From: Turnera subulata
Taxonomy: Eukaryota; Streptophyta; Magnoliopsida; Malpighiales; Passifloraceae
Assembly: GCA_028386065.3 (NCBI GenBank)
Contig: JAKUCV010002770.1
Coordinates: 4,542 to 68,541, forward strand
Direction of reading: 5' to 3'
DNA: 64,000 nt
A program made the position numbers and the translations under genes. The notes under the pieces were generated by a model that had not been told where the DNA came from, did not search any database, and was given only the letters and a program-made list of their open reading frames with translations. This document shows positions 10,518-22,992 of this stretch, piece after piece. The number at the start of each line of letters is the position of its first letter. Within the stretch, counting starts at the first letter, position 1.

Positions 10518-13449
10518 TGTAACAGCCTGAGTAAAAATTTACATTTTACCGGGACTGTAAAAATGCTTTGTACAGTAATTTACCAAATAAAAATAATCTT
10601 GGGTAATTATTTCAGGGTAAATGATGCATCGGATTCCAAAACCGACCCTTACCCCACGCTCGGGATTTTTCTACAGATTTTACGGACCAAAGTTGGAATT
10701 TTTCGGGTCCAGGAATCTTTAAAAAAGTCAGGCTTAACCTCGAATTATCGACCAGAAATAAAGTCAAGGGGGCATTATAGTTATTTTCTGGTCCGGACGG
10801 GACACGACTGCATAAACATGAAGACCTTTATAGTTATGCAGTCGCCTTGCTCCTGTGTGCACGTGAAGACCTGTCTCCCCTGTGATGCCCGTGACTGCGT
10901 GTTTTATCTCCATCTTCTCCTGCAAAAACATACCCATACCCAGAATCATCACCATCCTTTCCCTTCTGCAAAAACTTCACTGCGTGCAACCATTCCCTTG
11001 TACCTACAAAACCACGCAACACCAAACACAAAACCAATCAGAAAAAGAAAAAAAGGAAAGTAAGTAGAGAGAGAGAAAAAAAAGAAGAAAAACACCACCA
11101 TCGAACCACCGTCACCACCGCGCCATCCTTCCCTCCTCCTTTTCCTCTCTCTTTCTTCGCCGCCGTCTACCTTACGCACGATGGCCGGGACGTGGCTCCA
11201 CCATCTGCAACTGCAGATCCGCCGCCTCACCAGCCCTGCCACCCGACGACGACGCCGAGCAATGCTGCGTCGTTCGTCTTCTTCCTCGCGACGACCACAA
11301 CTCCTGCCACCAGTCGCCACCACCTCCCTCTCCTGTGCCTCCCTCGCTCGCCGCCGTTGCAAGACACCGTTATTCTCATGCCGTCAGTCCGTGCCTGCAG
11401 CTGCTCCCTTCATCCTCGCGTGCGTCGCCGCCTCGCTACATAGGTGAGCTGCGGGTTGAAGAAACCCGTCTGGTCGGGCGGGTCGACCCGGTAGCAAAAG
11501 GTTTGACCCGGGTCTGCTAGGTTTTGAGATGGGCTGGGGTGCTTTGGGCCGGGTGTGGATTAGGAGCTGGGCCAAGCCTTGGTTCGGGCTCAGATCGTGG
11601 GCCTGATGCCTTGGCTTGGGCTGGCCAGTCAGCCCTGGACCTGGTCATTCCTTGGGTCCGGGCTGGCTAGTACTATTCACAGGCCCAGTCCGTTTTAATT
11701 AAAAATAATAATAAGAAATAAAATCTAGAAAATAATAATTATGGGAATAATCTGGAAAATATAAGAAAATAGTATATGGATATAATTTGTGAAAATAAAG
11801 GAAATAATTACTTTCGTATATTAATTTCAAGGAACAAAAGTGATTATAACATAATTGCTAAATTATAGTAATACTCCTAAGGATGTGTACCGTGGAATAT
11901 ACTACCGGAAAATATGTACATGTGAATAATTTCTAGGAAGATTATTTTATGATAGCTAATACCTTTGGAAAGAATAATAATTATTTTTATCAAATATTTT
12001 GGAAAGTACATACTTAAGGAAAATAAAAATGGAAAGGGTATTATCAAAATAAATACGTACCGGAATAATAACCGGTATTAGTATGGTATTTTTGACACTT
12101 GAAATAAATGGTGAATTATGACGATAATGGGAATAACCCGGGGAAGTACCGAGTAGGTCCAGTAATTATTTTTACGGCTTATAGTAATAGTCGAGCATTT
12201 GCATATCATCTTATATATGCATAAATTGTTGTTTGATATAGGAATTGATAACGAGCAGTACCCCGAGGAGCCTGAGCCGGAACACTTCGAGGACTATCAG
12301 GAATAGGAAAATCGGCTAAGGTGAGGATAAGTAGATATTTATATACTGTCCGTAGTACCAAGTTGCTGTTGTGTTATATGCTTGAATAATTCTTTGTGGC
12401 TGTGAATAGTTGTTGTGAGATGAATTTAATTGGAATTTGTTGCCGTTGACGTTGTTGAATTGATGCTACTTTTGATGTTATTGGTAATAGCAGAAATGTT
12501 GGTATTAGTAGAATATTTATGTTGTTGTTGGCTGTGAAAACTGCGTGAGTAGAGTACCGAGGGTACTAGTTGAAATAAGCTTGTATTATCCAGACGAGCG
12601 GAGAGGCTGTGAGCCTGCTCAGGATAATGAGATAATGGAGGATAATAGGAATTAAGTAACTAGGAATAATAAAACTGGTCACACTTAGACATCTAGTAAG
12701 TCACAGTTAAATGTTGGAATAGCCAGATGGTAGTCTTATTTTTATGGTGCTGGGGGAGAGTGTGCTTGGGGTCTGCTCCCTGTCTGTACGAGTTTTTATT
12801 TTAGGCGTTAGGAGAGAGTGTGCTTGGGGTCTGCTCCCTGTCTGTGCCAGTTTTATGTGGAGGTACCAGGGCGGGGTCCAAGGGCTAGCTAGCTTGACTA
12901 CCAGGCGACGACCATCATTTAACTAGTGATAGGGGCCCTGATAATAAAAATTGGTGTAGCGTGTCTAGAATCACAGAGTGTGTTATTTAGGGTTCAAGTG
13001 AACCTTAGTTACTTGCTGTTGAGGTGACTTGGATTATTTATGGTTGTTGTATATGTATATTTGCTTATGGATTTTACCCGGTGAGCACTTTGGACTCACC
13101 CCTCGCCTGCGTGACCTGGTCGCGTAGTTTGATTGTGCGTAGCTCAGGTACGTTCGAGGCAAGCTGTGGCGCACTCTCTGCCAGGCCCAGATCCATCCTG
13201 CGTTGCATCATGTTTATACTGTTGTCTGTTGCTGTGTTGTATTAAGACTTCCGCTGCTTGCATTTTATTTCTTATTTCGGTTGCTTGATGTATTGATATT
13301 CTCGTGCCGGGACAAGTATTACTGATGTATTATGCACTTTTATTGTATTAATACCGTTGGTTGTGATATTTACCACTGTGGTTACTGTAATAGTATATGG
13401 TCCCACGTGTTTACTGTGTTTAACGGTAAATACGGATCGGGGCGTTTCA
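10518..13449 (+). mobile_element. Solo LTR, Ty3/gypsy type, plus orientation, TSD GAATT
   Basis: It begins with TGTAACAGCCTGAGT at 10518 and ends with CGGGGCGTTTCA at 13449. Perfect 5-bp duplications GAATT flank it at 10513-10517 and 13450-13454. Its length is 2932 bp. Termini and several internal blocks match the minus-strand solo LTR at 7572-10331, so both belong to the same family, though they differ enough to be separate, non-recent insertions. Only 186 bp separate the two, and they point in opposite directions. An exon-like island lies at 12242-12320. A GC-rich stretch (about 11080-11450) yields overlapping spurious frames. Confidence 0.9.
12242..12320 (+). other. Exon-like island in LTR, copy 3
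   Basis: This 79-bp block is preceded by a T-rich tract and TTTGATATAG, and followed by GTGAGG. It reads IDNEQYPEEPEPEHFEDYQE then stop. It aligns with the copies at 346-421 and 8584-8660, sharing an (S/I)D-x-x-Q-x-x-EEP core and identical splice-like boundaries. Confidence 0.5.
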
Positions 13450-13541
13450 GAATTCTTGAGAGGCCCGGGATACGCTTGAAGCATGCGGAGTTCTCTAAAA
13501 GGATGCGAATTCTCTAGATGATGGTGGTGCACCCTAGAGAG

Positions 13542-13554
13542 TTCTAGAAAGTTC
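13542..13554 (+). promoter_or_regulatory. Heat-shock-element-like site in LTR U3
   Basis: TTCTAGAAAGTTC fits three perfect alternating TTC/GAA units of a heat-shock element. Further partial matches (GAATTCTAGAAG, and GAAGCTTGGGGAA at about 13578) lie within the next 60 bp, about 300 bp upstream of the LTR's TATA box. Binding is inferred from sequence only. Confidence 0.45.
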
Positions 13555-13849
13555 TAAAGATGTGTGGAATTCTCTAGAAGCTTGGGGAAGACTCTAGAGA
13601 ATTCTAGAAGGGTATGGAAGGTCCTGGAAGTTCTAAAAGGGTCTAGAATCTCTTGGAAGCTTGTGGAATATTATGAAAACTTGGGAAAGGTTCTAGAGTG
13701 TCTAGGGGAGTCTAGAACATTCTAGGACAAGCTAAGGATATGTATGACTAGATATTTCGTGAGAAATATCTAGAAGATGTAATGGTAGCCATTGGATCGA
13801 GAAACCTTCTAGAGGATCGATCCAAGCCATCCATTGACGAGGTGGATAG

Positions 13850-13863
13850 CCTATAAATAAGGG
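13850..13863 (+). promoter_or_regulatory. TATA box of old LTR promoter
   Basis: CCTATAAATAAGGG is placed as expected between the CTAGA-rich U3 and a purine-rich leader starting about 13880. Confidence 0.55.
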
Positions 13864-13973
13864 AAGGATCCCCTCATTTGGAGGAAGGCAATGGAAGCCA
13901 AGCCAAAGGCGAAGGGAGCCTAAAGCAAGGCAAGAGATGGAAATCTAGGGGTGTCTTTAGGCTTAGTTTGGGA

Positions 13974-14671
13974 AGGAAGGAATGAGGAGGGAATGATTGA
14001 GTAAGGAGAATTTGGGGAGAATGATTGGTTGTTCTTCTGTTTGTGAAGTGAGGAGAATTGGGAGAAAATGGATTTTGAGGACAAAATATTCTCCTCACCC
14101 CGGTGAATACCAATCTCTCCAAAAAGAGGAGAATTTAGAGACAATTATGGGATCCGCATTTAATTTTTCCTAGGTTAGACAAAAACATCCCTATGATTTT
14201 ATTTTCTCCTAATAATAGTAAGGTTAAAATTGTAATTTCGTCACTTTAGTTTCTATCTATATAATAAAAAAGTTGTATTCCTTCACCAATTCATTCCTCC
14301 CGTTTCTTTCTTTCCCAAACCAAAAAAGTAAACTGATTTTCTCTTCTTTTTCAATTCATTCCCCTCATTTTTTTTTGGTTTCCCAGCCGGTATCCGGAGC
14401 TTTGCCCAGACTAATCCGGTCGACCCGCGTTGCGCACCTGGGTATGGTGGGTGAGTCTCCCAATGGGGATTTTTTGCGTACACAAGGACTCGAACTCGAG
14501 ACCTCGCTTAAGCGGAACCAAGTCGCTTACCACTTGGACCAACCCACATTGGATTTTTCTTTTACATGAAGGGACCGCGGGAAAATAGTTCGGTGCCCGA
14601 TGCATGGAGCCTACATTCCCAAATGATCCCCTCATTTTCATTCCTTCCCCATATTTTTCCCAAACTCACGC
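13974..14671. mobile_element. MITE-like insertion with imperfect terminal inverted repeats
   Basis: The left end reads GTTTGGGAAGGAAGGAATGA. The right end, reverse-complemented, starts GAGTTTGGGAAAAATATGGG and continues with GGAAGGAATGAAAATGAGGG. The ends are therefore related inverted repeats, and similar inverted patches occur inside (AGGAGAATT near 14010-14130 against TTCTCC nearby). It has no coding capacity. Flanking CTTA motifs may be the target duplication, but the exact ends are uncertain. A SINE is nested at about 14370-14553. Confidence 0.4.
14370..14553 (-). mobile_element. SINE, tRNA-derived (Au-like), minus strand
   Basis: On the minus strand it starts near GGTTGGTCCAAGTGGTAAGC (A-box-like TGGTCCAAGTGG) and has a B-box GAGTTCGAGTCC about 35 bp later. 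The tail is CAAAGCTCCGGATACCGGCT, then GGGAAACC, then an A-run. These are internal RNA polymerase III promoter boxes of a tRNA-derived SINE. The tail closely resembles the element at 58548-58735, so both belong to one family. Confidence 0.75.
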
Positions 14672-14877
14672 TTAGAGATGGAGAGTTAGGAATTAAGGAA
14701 TTCCGTGAACTTGAGCACGGGGCTCACATTTGTACAAACTCTCTCTCAGGATTAATATACTCTTTGCTTTCCTCCAATACTATTCGGGTACTCTCTAGCT
14801 AGCGTGGTATCGGAGATTTAGGCTGACTTAGGCTTGAGATTGGGGTTCTTGCCTAAGTGCCGCACGGGCTATTGTCA

Positions 14878-14970
14878 AAGGTGGCTGCACGCCCCACTTT
14901 AGGGAGAGTGTAATGACCTCATGACAATTGGTAGCAGAGTTTGCATTCCAAAACTCCCGGCACATGACAC
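14878..14970 (+). repeat. Leader-type unit shared with the 6.7-7.0 kb hairpin region
   Basis: GGTGGCTGCACGCCCCACTT and TAATGACCTCATGACAATTG followed by GTAGCAGAG and CTCCCGGCACATGACA repeat the unit seen at 6841-7060. It lies just after the old LTR, where a 5' leader would sit after a 5' LTR. Confidence 0.6.
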
Positions 14971-14982
14971 TAGGACGTCCAG

Positions 14983-15120
14983 TTGAAGCTTTTCTTTTTT
15001 TTGGTACATCGAAATCTTAACAACTACCTATAAACCCTATCCTAACCCAAACTCTTTTGGATAAATACCAAGAGAGATGCCACTACACTACAAGTGGTGT
15101 TGGCCCAATTGAAGCTTTTC
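14983..15120 (-). mobile_element. Short SINE-like element with 12-bp target duplication
   Basis: The 12-mer TTGAAGCTTTTC occurs at 14983-14994 and again at 15109-15120. Between them is a 114-bp insert starting with a T-run on the plus strand, that is, an A-tail at its 3' end on the minus strand. The minus-strand head reads GGCCAACACCACTTGTAGTG. Long target duplication plus A-tail indicates LINE-mediated insertion of a small non-autonomous element. I do not recognise the family. Confidence 0.8.
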
Positions 15121-15991
15121 TATGTTAGGAGAACAAGAGCTAGATGTGGGTTTTGGTTAAATTGCAAGGTGCAACAAAAGAAAAAAAAATGTGTACGATG
15201 TAGACCATTAGTCTGAACCAAACGGTAATAGCCTAGTTTGGCTGTATATATGTACATTTAGACCTTTATAATACATTTGCTTTGTGGTTAAAAAATAAAA
15301 ATAATATATGAACCAAACTCCAGAATTGTTCTATTTTAATTTTTATAATTTATGGTTTTTGTAATTCTAAGATATAATCCTTCCGTGGAATCTCAACCAC
15401 TTCATATATATATATATATACACACACACACTCCACTATAAATTTCTTAATTTGGTTCTATTGAAAATTATTAAATAATTTTGAGCGACAAATGTCATTA
15501 GCTAAATTAGAAAGAGATGTATAATATTTTTGAAGAAAATATCTTTTAATTACTTCGGCTCGTTGAGGGGACCTAAGCTAAATGTAATGAAAGTAAAGCC
15601 AATTCACAACACTATTTATAATAGAGTGGCATCTCCCTTAATATTTATCCATAGGTTCATCCCAGGGTGGTTAGGGGAATTGGGGAGATTTTACAATTCT
15701 TATGTACAAAACAAAAGAAACGTAGGGCTGTTGCCCTCCTTTTGCACAAAAAAAAAGAGAAGAAAATACATAAGTCACACCAATCAAATTTCACAAGAGA
15801 AACAAGCCTCTATCTTATTAGTGAAACAATGAGAACACAACGTAAAAACAACTGGAGTCAATAACAACATAGCTTTGGTGAGAACCTACAGGAAAACCAC
15901 AAGACCCAAGTGAAAAAAAAAAAACAAATCCTATTGCCATAACAAGCGAAGTACTCAAAGGAAATACAAAGTCCATTAATTGCCAAAATGC
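15121..15991. other. Intergenic, 3' flank of peroxidase gene
   Basis: AT-rich DNA with a short TA/CA microsatellite at about 15403-15431. No gene is supported; the part nearest 15992 probably includes the peroxidase 3' untranslated region. Confidence 0.6.
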
Positions 15992-18160
<2,169 letters not shown>

Positions 18161-18286
18161 GTCTAATTTAGTTATGAACTATGGGAACTATAAAACAAAC
18201 CAATTGGGAATCAAGAAGGATATATATGCGGGTAGGGTTCTATACCAGCAGGTGCGGTTGATGAAAAACTCTGCAGGATCACTTCT

Positions 18287-18294
18287 AATTTATA
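18287..18294 (-). promoter_or_regulatory. Probable TATA box of peroxidase gene
   Basis: TATAAATT on the minus strand lies 127 bp upstream of the start codon, consistent with a leader of about 95 bases. A weaker alternative ATATATAT lies at about 18221-18229. Confidence 0.45.
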
Positions 18295-21200
18295 GAAGCT
18301 CCACATGACCACCTTTACTATTTTTTAGCATTTTCTTTTAATGTTGTAAGTCAACCAACGAAACAAATGAATAAAACAAAGCGTATGATCCCATTTAATT
18401 AATTATCCAATGAGAAAATTAATTACCCAATGAAGGTAGCGATAATTATTGGTTAATGGCAATACAATGGTTAGAAGAATTGACCTTCTCAGATTCATTG
18501 ACATCAATGTCACCGAACCGGATCCACTGATCGATTACTTTTCTACAATTGCTGCACCGAATTAATTAATTATTAGAAATTAGTCCCCACAAGAACACGT
18601 AGCTCAGGAAAAGCAGAGAAATTTAAAGTATAAAATTAAGTATATGGAAGTGACCGATACGTAAGTAGTTTGTTTATTTAATTTTCTTATCATCATCGGA
18701 ATTTTATTACCCACAATCCTAATGTTCCAAATCACCTCCAATCACATCTATTAGGATCGAACTCACGGAATTAATCTTTAACATCAAGGATCAATATTTG
18801 GGACTGTCAAAAAAAAAAAAAAGATCAATATTTGGCATTATTTTTGGAGTTAGACAAATGTTTCCATATTATATAGCTCATTTTAATTCTTAAATGACAA
18901 ATGTTTAATAAAAAAGCCTTTTTACACCCAAAGTTTTTGTAAACTTATTTGTCAGGTGTGATTAGTAGTAAATTGAATAAAATATAAATAGTACCAAATC
19001 CACTACAAAAGTAATGAATTACTTATTATATGACAAACTTTGTGAGAATATCTAGCCTATCGAGATTCCTTTTTTAACTAGCACCACTTCTTCGTTTACC
19101 CAAGTGTCAAAACTCAACATTTAGGATTTTGTTTCCTCAAGTATATTGTAATGTATTGTATCCCTCCGGTCAATATCCAGAAAAAGGCCAACAAAACCAA
19201 AAAGAGGAAGAAACCAGCCCGATAGACTTCCAATTCATTGACCCCAGTGCTTTTTTTTTCTTTTTGTAATTATGGAAGGCAGAATTCCATATATGCGCAT
19301 GCTTGTCATTCTCAAGGCTATATACGTTGCGACTTTTACCTGCTTTTATGACTTTTTACGTGCCTTACCAAAAGCACAAACCGCGTGGGCCGCACAAAAG
19401 CTTGAAGGCGACACTAATCTACGCGATTCCTTGGCCTTAAGTGCCTCTAAGTCTTCCACTTTCTTTGCAATGCACTCACAATTCCGGGCCAGATAACATG
19501 TACCTAGTATTACTAGGATATATTCTCTCACCAATCAACTAAGGTAATATCTATACTAATATAGTTAACATCCATCTCTCGTAGTGCCATCTCCTGTAGT
19601 GATAAAATTAGAGGGGGAGCTTGTGCGTAGGAGACTGGAAGAGGTGAAAATATGCATATGTCCAATAGGCGTCTATCACAGCATTCGCGTCTTCTAAAAG
19701 ATTATATCAACTCTGGATTATATTAGTTTAGCCTCAACAACCAACTAAACTAGTTTTTCTTTTGAATTTGAGCTATATTTCTTTTAAAAGTTTTTCACTT
19801 TTCATTTTTGTGGGAGAGTATGGTCTCAGATTTTCCAACGGTGGAATATGCATTTTTTTTAATAGAAGGTTGGGACTTGGGATATGCATTTGTCAGTAGG
19901 TGATCTTATTAAATATCCAAATGGTGCGCGCATTACCCCAGTGGTAATTAAACTAATAGGGGAGTTTTGGGGTCTTTTCATTTGCATCTTAATTTTGGGC
20001 ACGATGTGGGTAATTACTAAGGAACACATTGTCTGATAATAAACAATAAGTTTGACTGGATCTGTTTCATGATGCCTTCTTCAAGCTCATGTGTGGTTGA
20101 AAACTAAAATTTCTAGATGTTGGGTATAATATTCAGGACTGGAACTTTTTGATTAGATACATTCCCTTAAGCACTCAATATTTGTTTCCCAACTCAATTT
20201 ATATTAATATTGTACTATCCTACCATTCAAACTCTTGATCAAGACCACTACAATGCCACTGAATTAGGCTCGTTAGTAAGACTTTGTTTTCCTTATAAGC
20301 AAAAATATAATATATGCATTCCAAAGTCAATAAAAAAAAACCATATTCTAGAGAAAGAGAATTAAGTTTTTGATCATGATATTCCATCCCGATATCCAAA
20401 TTAAAGCAAATTGCATACTTAGCTGTAAGCAAATTCATATAATTGGCTGATAAATACTATTATTCATCTACAGCTGGCTCGAACTTCTCGAAAGTCATAA
20501 CTAATAAAAAGCATTTTCTGATCATGAATTATGTAAAAAAGAGAAGAAGAACCAATCGTTACAACAGATAAAAAAAAAAATGCTAGCTATATAATTAATT
20601 ATATTATGGAAATGCAACACAAATATAGTTATCTCAAACACAACGATGTGACATGCATATGTTCTACGTACCAAAGCGTTTCAATAACCTTAATAAGAAA
20701 CTACTTTCTAGGATTATTATGTACAAAAAGAAAGCCTCAATAAGAAACACTATTTTTGTTCTAAAAATAACATGAATTAAGTCTCCGGTGACGCATTAAG
20801 CATTGGGGTTTCTATTGCATGCCTTCCTTGCTAAGACATGAATTAATCCCCCGAATCGTATTAAAAATTGTCCGAATCGTTCAAACCACAAAAAAATGCC
20901 CCGAAACTCTGTTCACCTTGACATTTCTTACTGGCAAACTACTAACAATCAACGTAATCATGAACATAATCTATGTCAATGACGATAGACTTAATCAATT
21001 TGCCATGCAATGATGGGGTAAAAGAATCAACGTCCAATTGTTAATTGTGGTTACCCCACACGCTTGTTTTTTGCCTACGTTCTTTGCTACGTATATCAAT
21101 TTCTTCTGAAAGTGACAAACATCTTTCAATCATTCTATACTTTGTCGTGAATTCAACATTTTGCATTTCTTTAATGTCGTATATGCATGGGAATGGAATC

Positions 21201-21529
21201 CAGTTAGTGATGCTATCAAGGAAAAATTGCAATTATTACTGTATATGAAAATGTAGACCTAGCTAAGAGAAAATAGAGATCTTAATAATTCCACATTTCA
21301 TCTTTGTCTAAATGACATGTGACATGTGGCCAATACTATCACTGAGCAGTTCTAACGGCTACGAAAACAAATTCTTTTAAGAAATATATAAAGGCGCAAG
21401 TCAAAGAACCTCTACTGTTTTGGTACATTGGAAAATATAAAAATAGTACTAATTAACTACGGATGAATGCAAATCAGCTGTAAGAAAAAGAAACAAGACC
21501 AGCAGGTGGCATAGCCCCAATAAACCCAG

Positions 21530-21715
21530 CAAGTCAAAGAACTAGATTAGTTTGTCAGGCAGTTTATTTAACACTCTAATTAGATCGAGAGTTTGAATTT
21601 ATGGACCGTTTTTCTCTTGGTGGATAATTTGTAATATCACTGTAAGCGCGGCGGTGGTTCTGGATTGGGATTCTCCATTCACCCTAAACTTTTCTTTACC
21701 CAAAAAAGAACTTAA
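21530..21715 (+). mobile_element. Possible SINE relic
   Basis: GAGAGTTTGAATTTATGGAC resembles a degraded B-box, and the segment ends TTTTCTTTACCCAAAAAAG, an A-rich tail. The layout is similar to other SINE copies here, but the A-box is poor. Confidence 0.35.
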
Positions 21716-22992
21716 TTAATTTTTAAAAATTAAGTCTAGATATATGCATAAATGAATTACATTTTTTTTTTTGGAAAAAAGAGAAGCCATCTTTTTTTTC
21801 GAAAAAGAGAACCCATCTGAACTTCTGTTAGGCCTTCTCTTACATTTTTGTTTTTGTCACAAGCCTGCTCTTACATTCTAGGCTCATTAAATAAAGATTC
21901 TTTTCCGTGGGCCTGGTTCTCTATTTTCAGGCCAGTAGCTCAACGAATAACAATGGACTTAACTATTTCATGCTCTTTAAATCTATACAAATAAGATAAT
22001 AAATAAAAAATATGCCTTAGTATGGCATTATTATCATGTTAATATATTTAATAAATACTTTTTAATTATCAATTTCAAAGGACTATAGATAAATTGAGTA
22101 GTATGCTCAAAAAGTACTCCTTATGAAGAGTTCTCACACTTGTTGTCGATATCCATAGACAATTGTTGAAAATAAAATTCTGGCAAAAAATAAATAATAA
22201 GTGCACTCGCATTGTCTTTTGAATATTGAGACTATCATTCCTTTGTGGGACACTGCATGCCAATTCTTCATAGTCAACACTAAAAAGAACACAAAAACCA
22301 ATTAATGAGATAAACATTTTAAAATTGCAAAATCATTTTGTAGTTCAAGAATTCAAAAACTTCTTACCCACTAACATGGCTGTAGATATAATTTACAAGG
22401 ACATTAGATGAATCTTATGGGCCTTAAGGGTGGAGTTTGGGTCAGTATCTTTAGCATATGGTATATTTATTTTCACTACTTATAACAGTTACAAGTTGGA
22501 AAACTTTTTAAAAAATATTTTTTGTTTACTTTCTAATCGAAAAATACATATTTTGAATACAAACTCTATTTTTTAATCTCTATTTTTAATATTTTCAGAA
22601 AAAATAGTTTTTTTTTTCAAAAACTAAGCACTCCATTACAGACAAGTCGTCATTAATTTTTTTTTTTTGAACAAGACCGTCAGTAGTTAATAAGAGCCAT
22701 CCTTTTGTATTTGTTCTTTCGAGTAATATACCACGTTTCATGGTCTCCGACCAAAAAAAAAACAAAGGCCAGTAACCTCTACTGTGTCGTTTTGAGGTCT
22801 TCAATCATTCATCTCCCTGTAACGGCCAAGTGCCAACGGCTAAGCTAAAACCCTACCACCGAGTTTTTCTGCATTTCCCGCTCAGTTAAGTGGAGTGCAT
22901 CTACATAGAATTTCTGCTTTGAAGAATAAAAAAATGCCAAATCCATAGAATTTCTGCTTTGAAGAATAAAACCCTAAATGCCAAATCAATAC

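Larger units (their letters stand above)
13450..14877 (+). mobile_element. Rest of old 3' LTR, with CTAGA-rich U3 and TATA box
   Basis: This continues the LTR started at 10472. The first 250 bp are crowded with TTCTAGAA-like palindromes (about 13490-13720). A TATA box, CCTATAAATAAGGG, sits at 13850-13863 and is followed by purine-rich leader sequence. The LTR is interrupted by a MITE-like insertion (about 13974-14671) that itself carries a SINE. Its 3' boundary is uncertain; I place it near 14877 because primer-site-like leader sequence follows. Confidence 0.5.
6815..14970 (+). mobile_element. Old non-autonomous LTR element (gag remnant only), host of nested insertions
   Basis: I piece this element together as follows. 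A leader region with primer-site-like TTGGTAGCGGAG is at 6831-7060. A decayed gag start is at 7268-7571. After removal of the solo LTR at 7572-10331 the sequence continues at 10337, and a polypurine tract with the start of a 3' LTR follows at about 10458-10472. The LTR is broken by a second solo LTR (10518-13449) and resumes at 13450. Without the insertions the internal part is under 1 kb, so pol was deleted or never present (TR-GAG/LARD-like). The upstream LTR is not found. Leader-like sequence (TTGGTAGCAGAG at about 14929) reappears after the 3' LTR, so the array may once have been a tandem LTR-internal-LTR structure. Confidence 0.5.
18161..22992. other. Intergenic region, no gene recognised
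   Basis: 4.8 kb of AT-rich DNA between the peroxidase promoter and the TRM6 pseudogene. It contains many short poly-A/T runs and a SINE-like element near 21530-21715. Frames are short and resemble no family. A GC-richer patch at 19370-19490 (minus frame KKVEDLEALKAKESRRLVS) may be a coding relic, but I cannot assign it. Confidence 0.55.

Noticed and set aside
10949..11447. Arg/Pro-rich frames on both strands
   Set aside because: GC-rich leader part of the plus-strand solo LTR; no motif, multiple conflicting frames.
14440..14552. tRNA-like sequence with A and B boxes
   Set aside because: No cloverleaf or anticodon arm; it continues into a SINE body with an A-tail.
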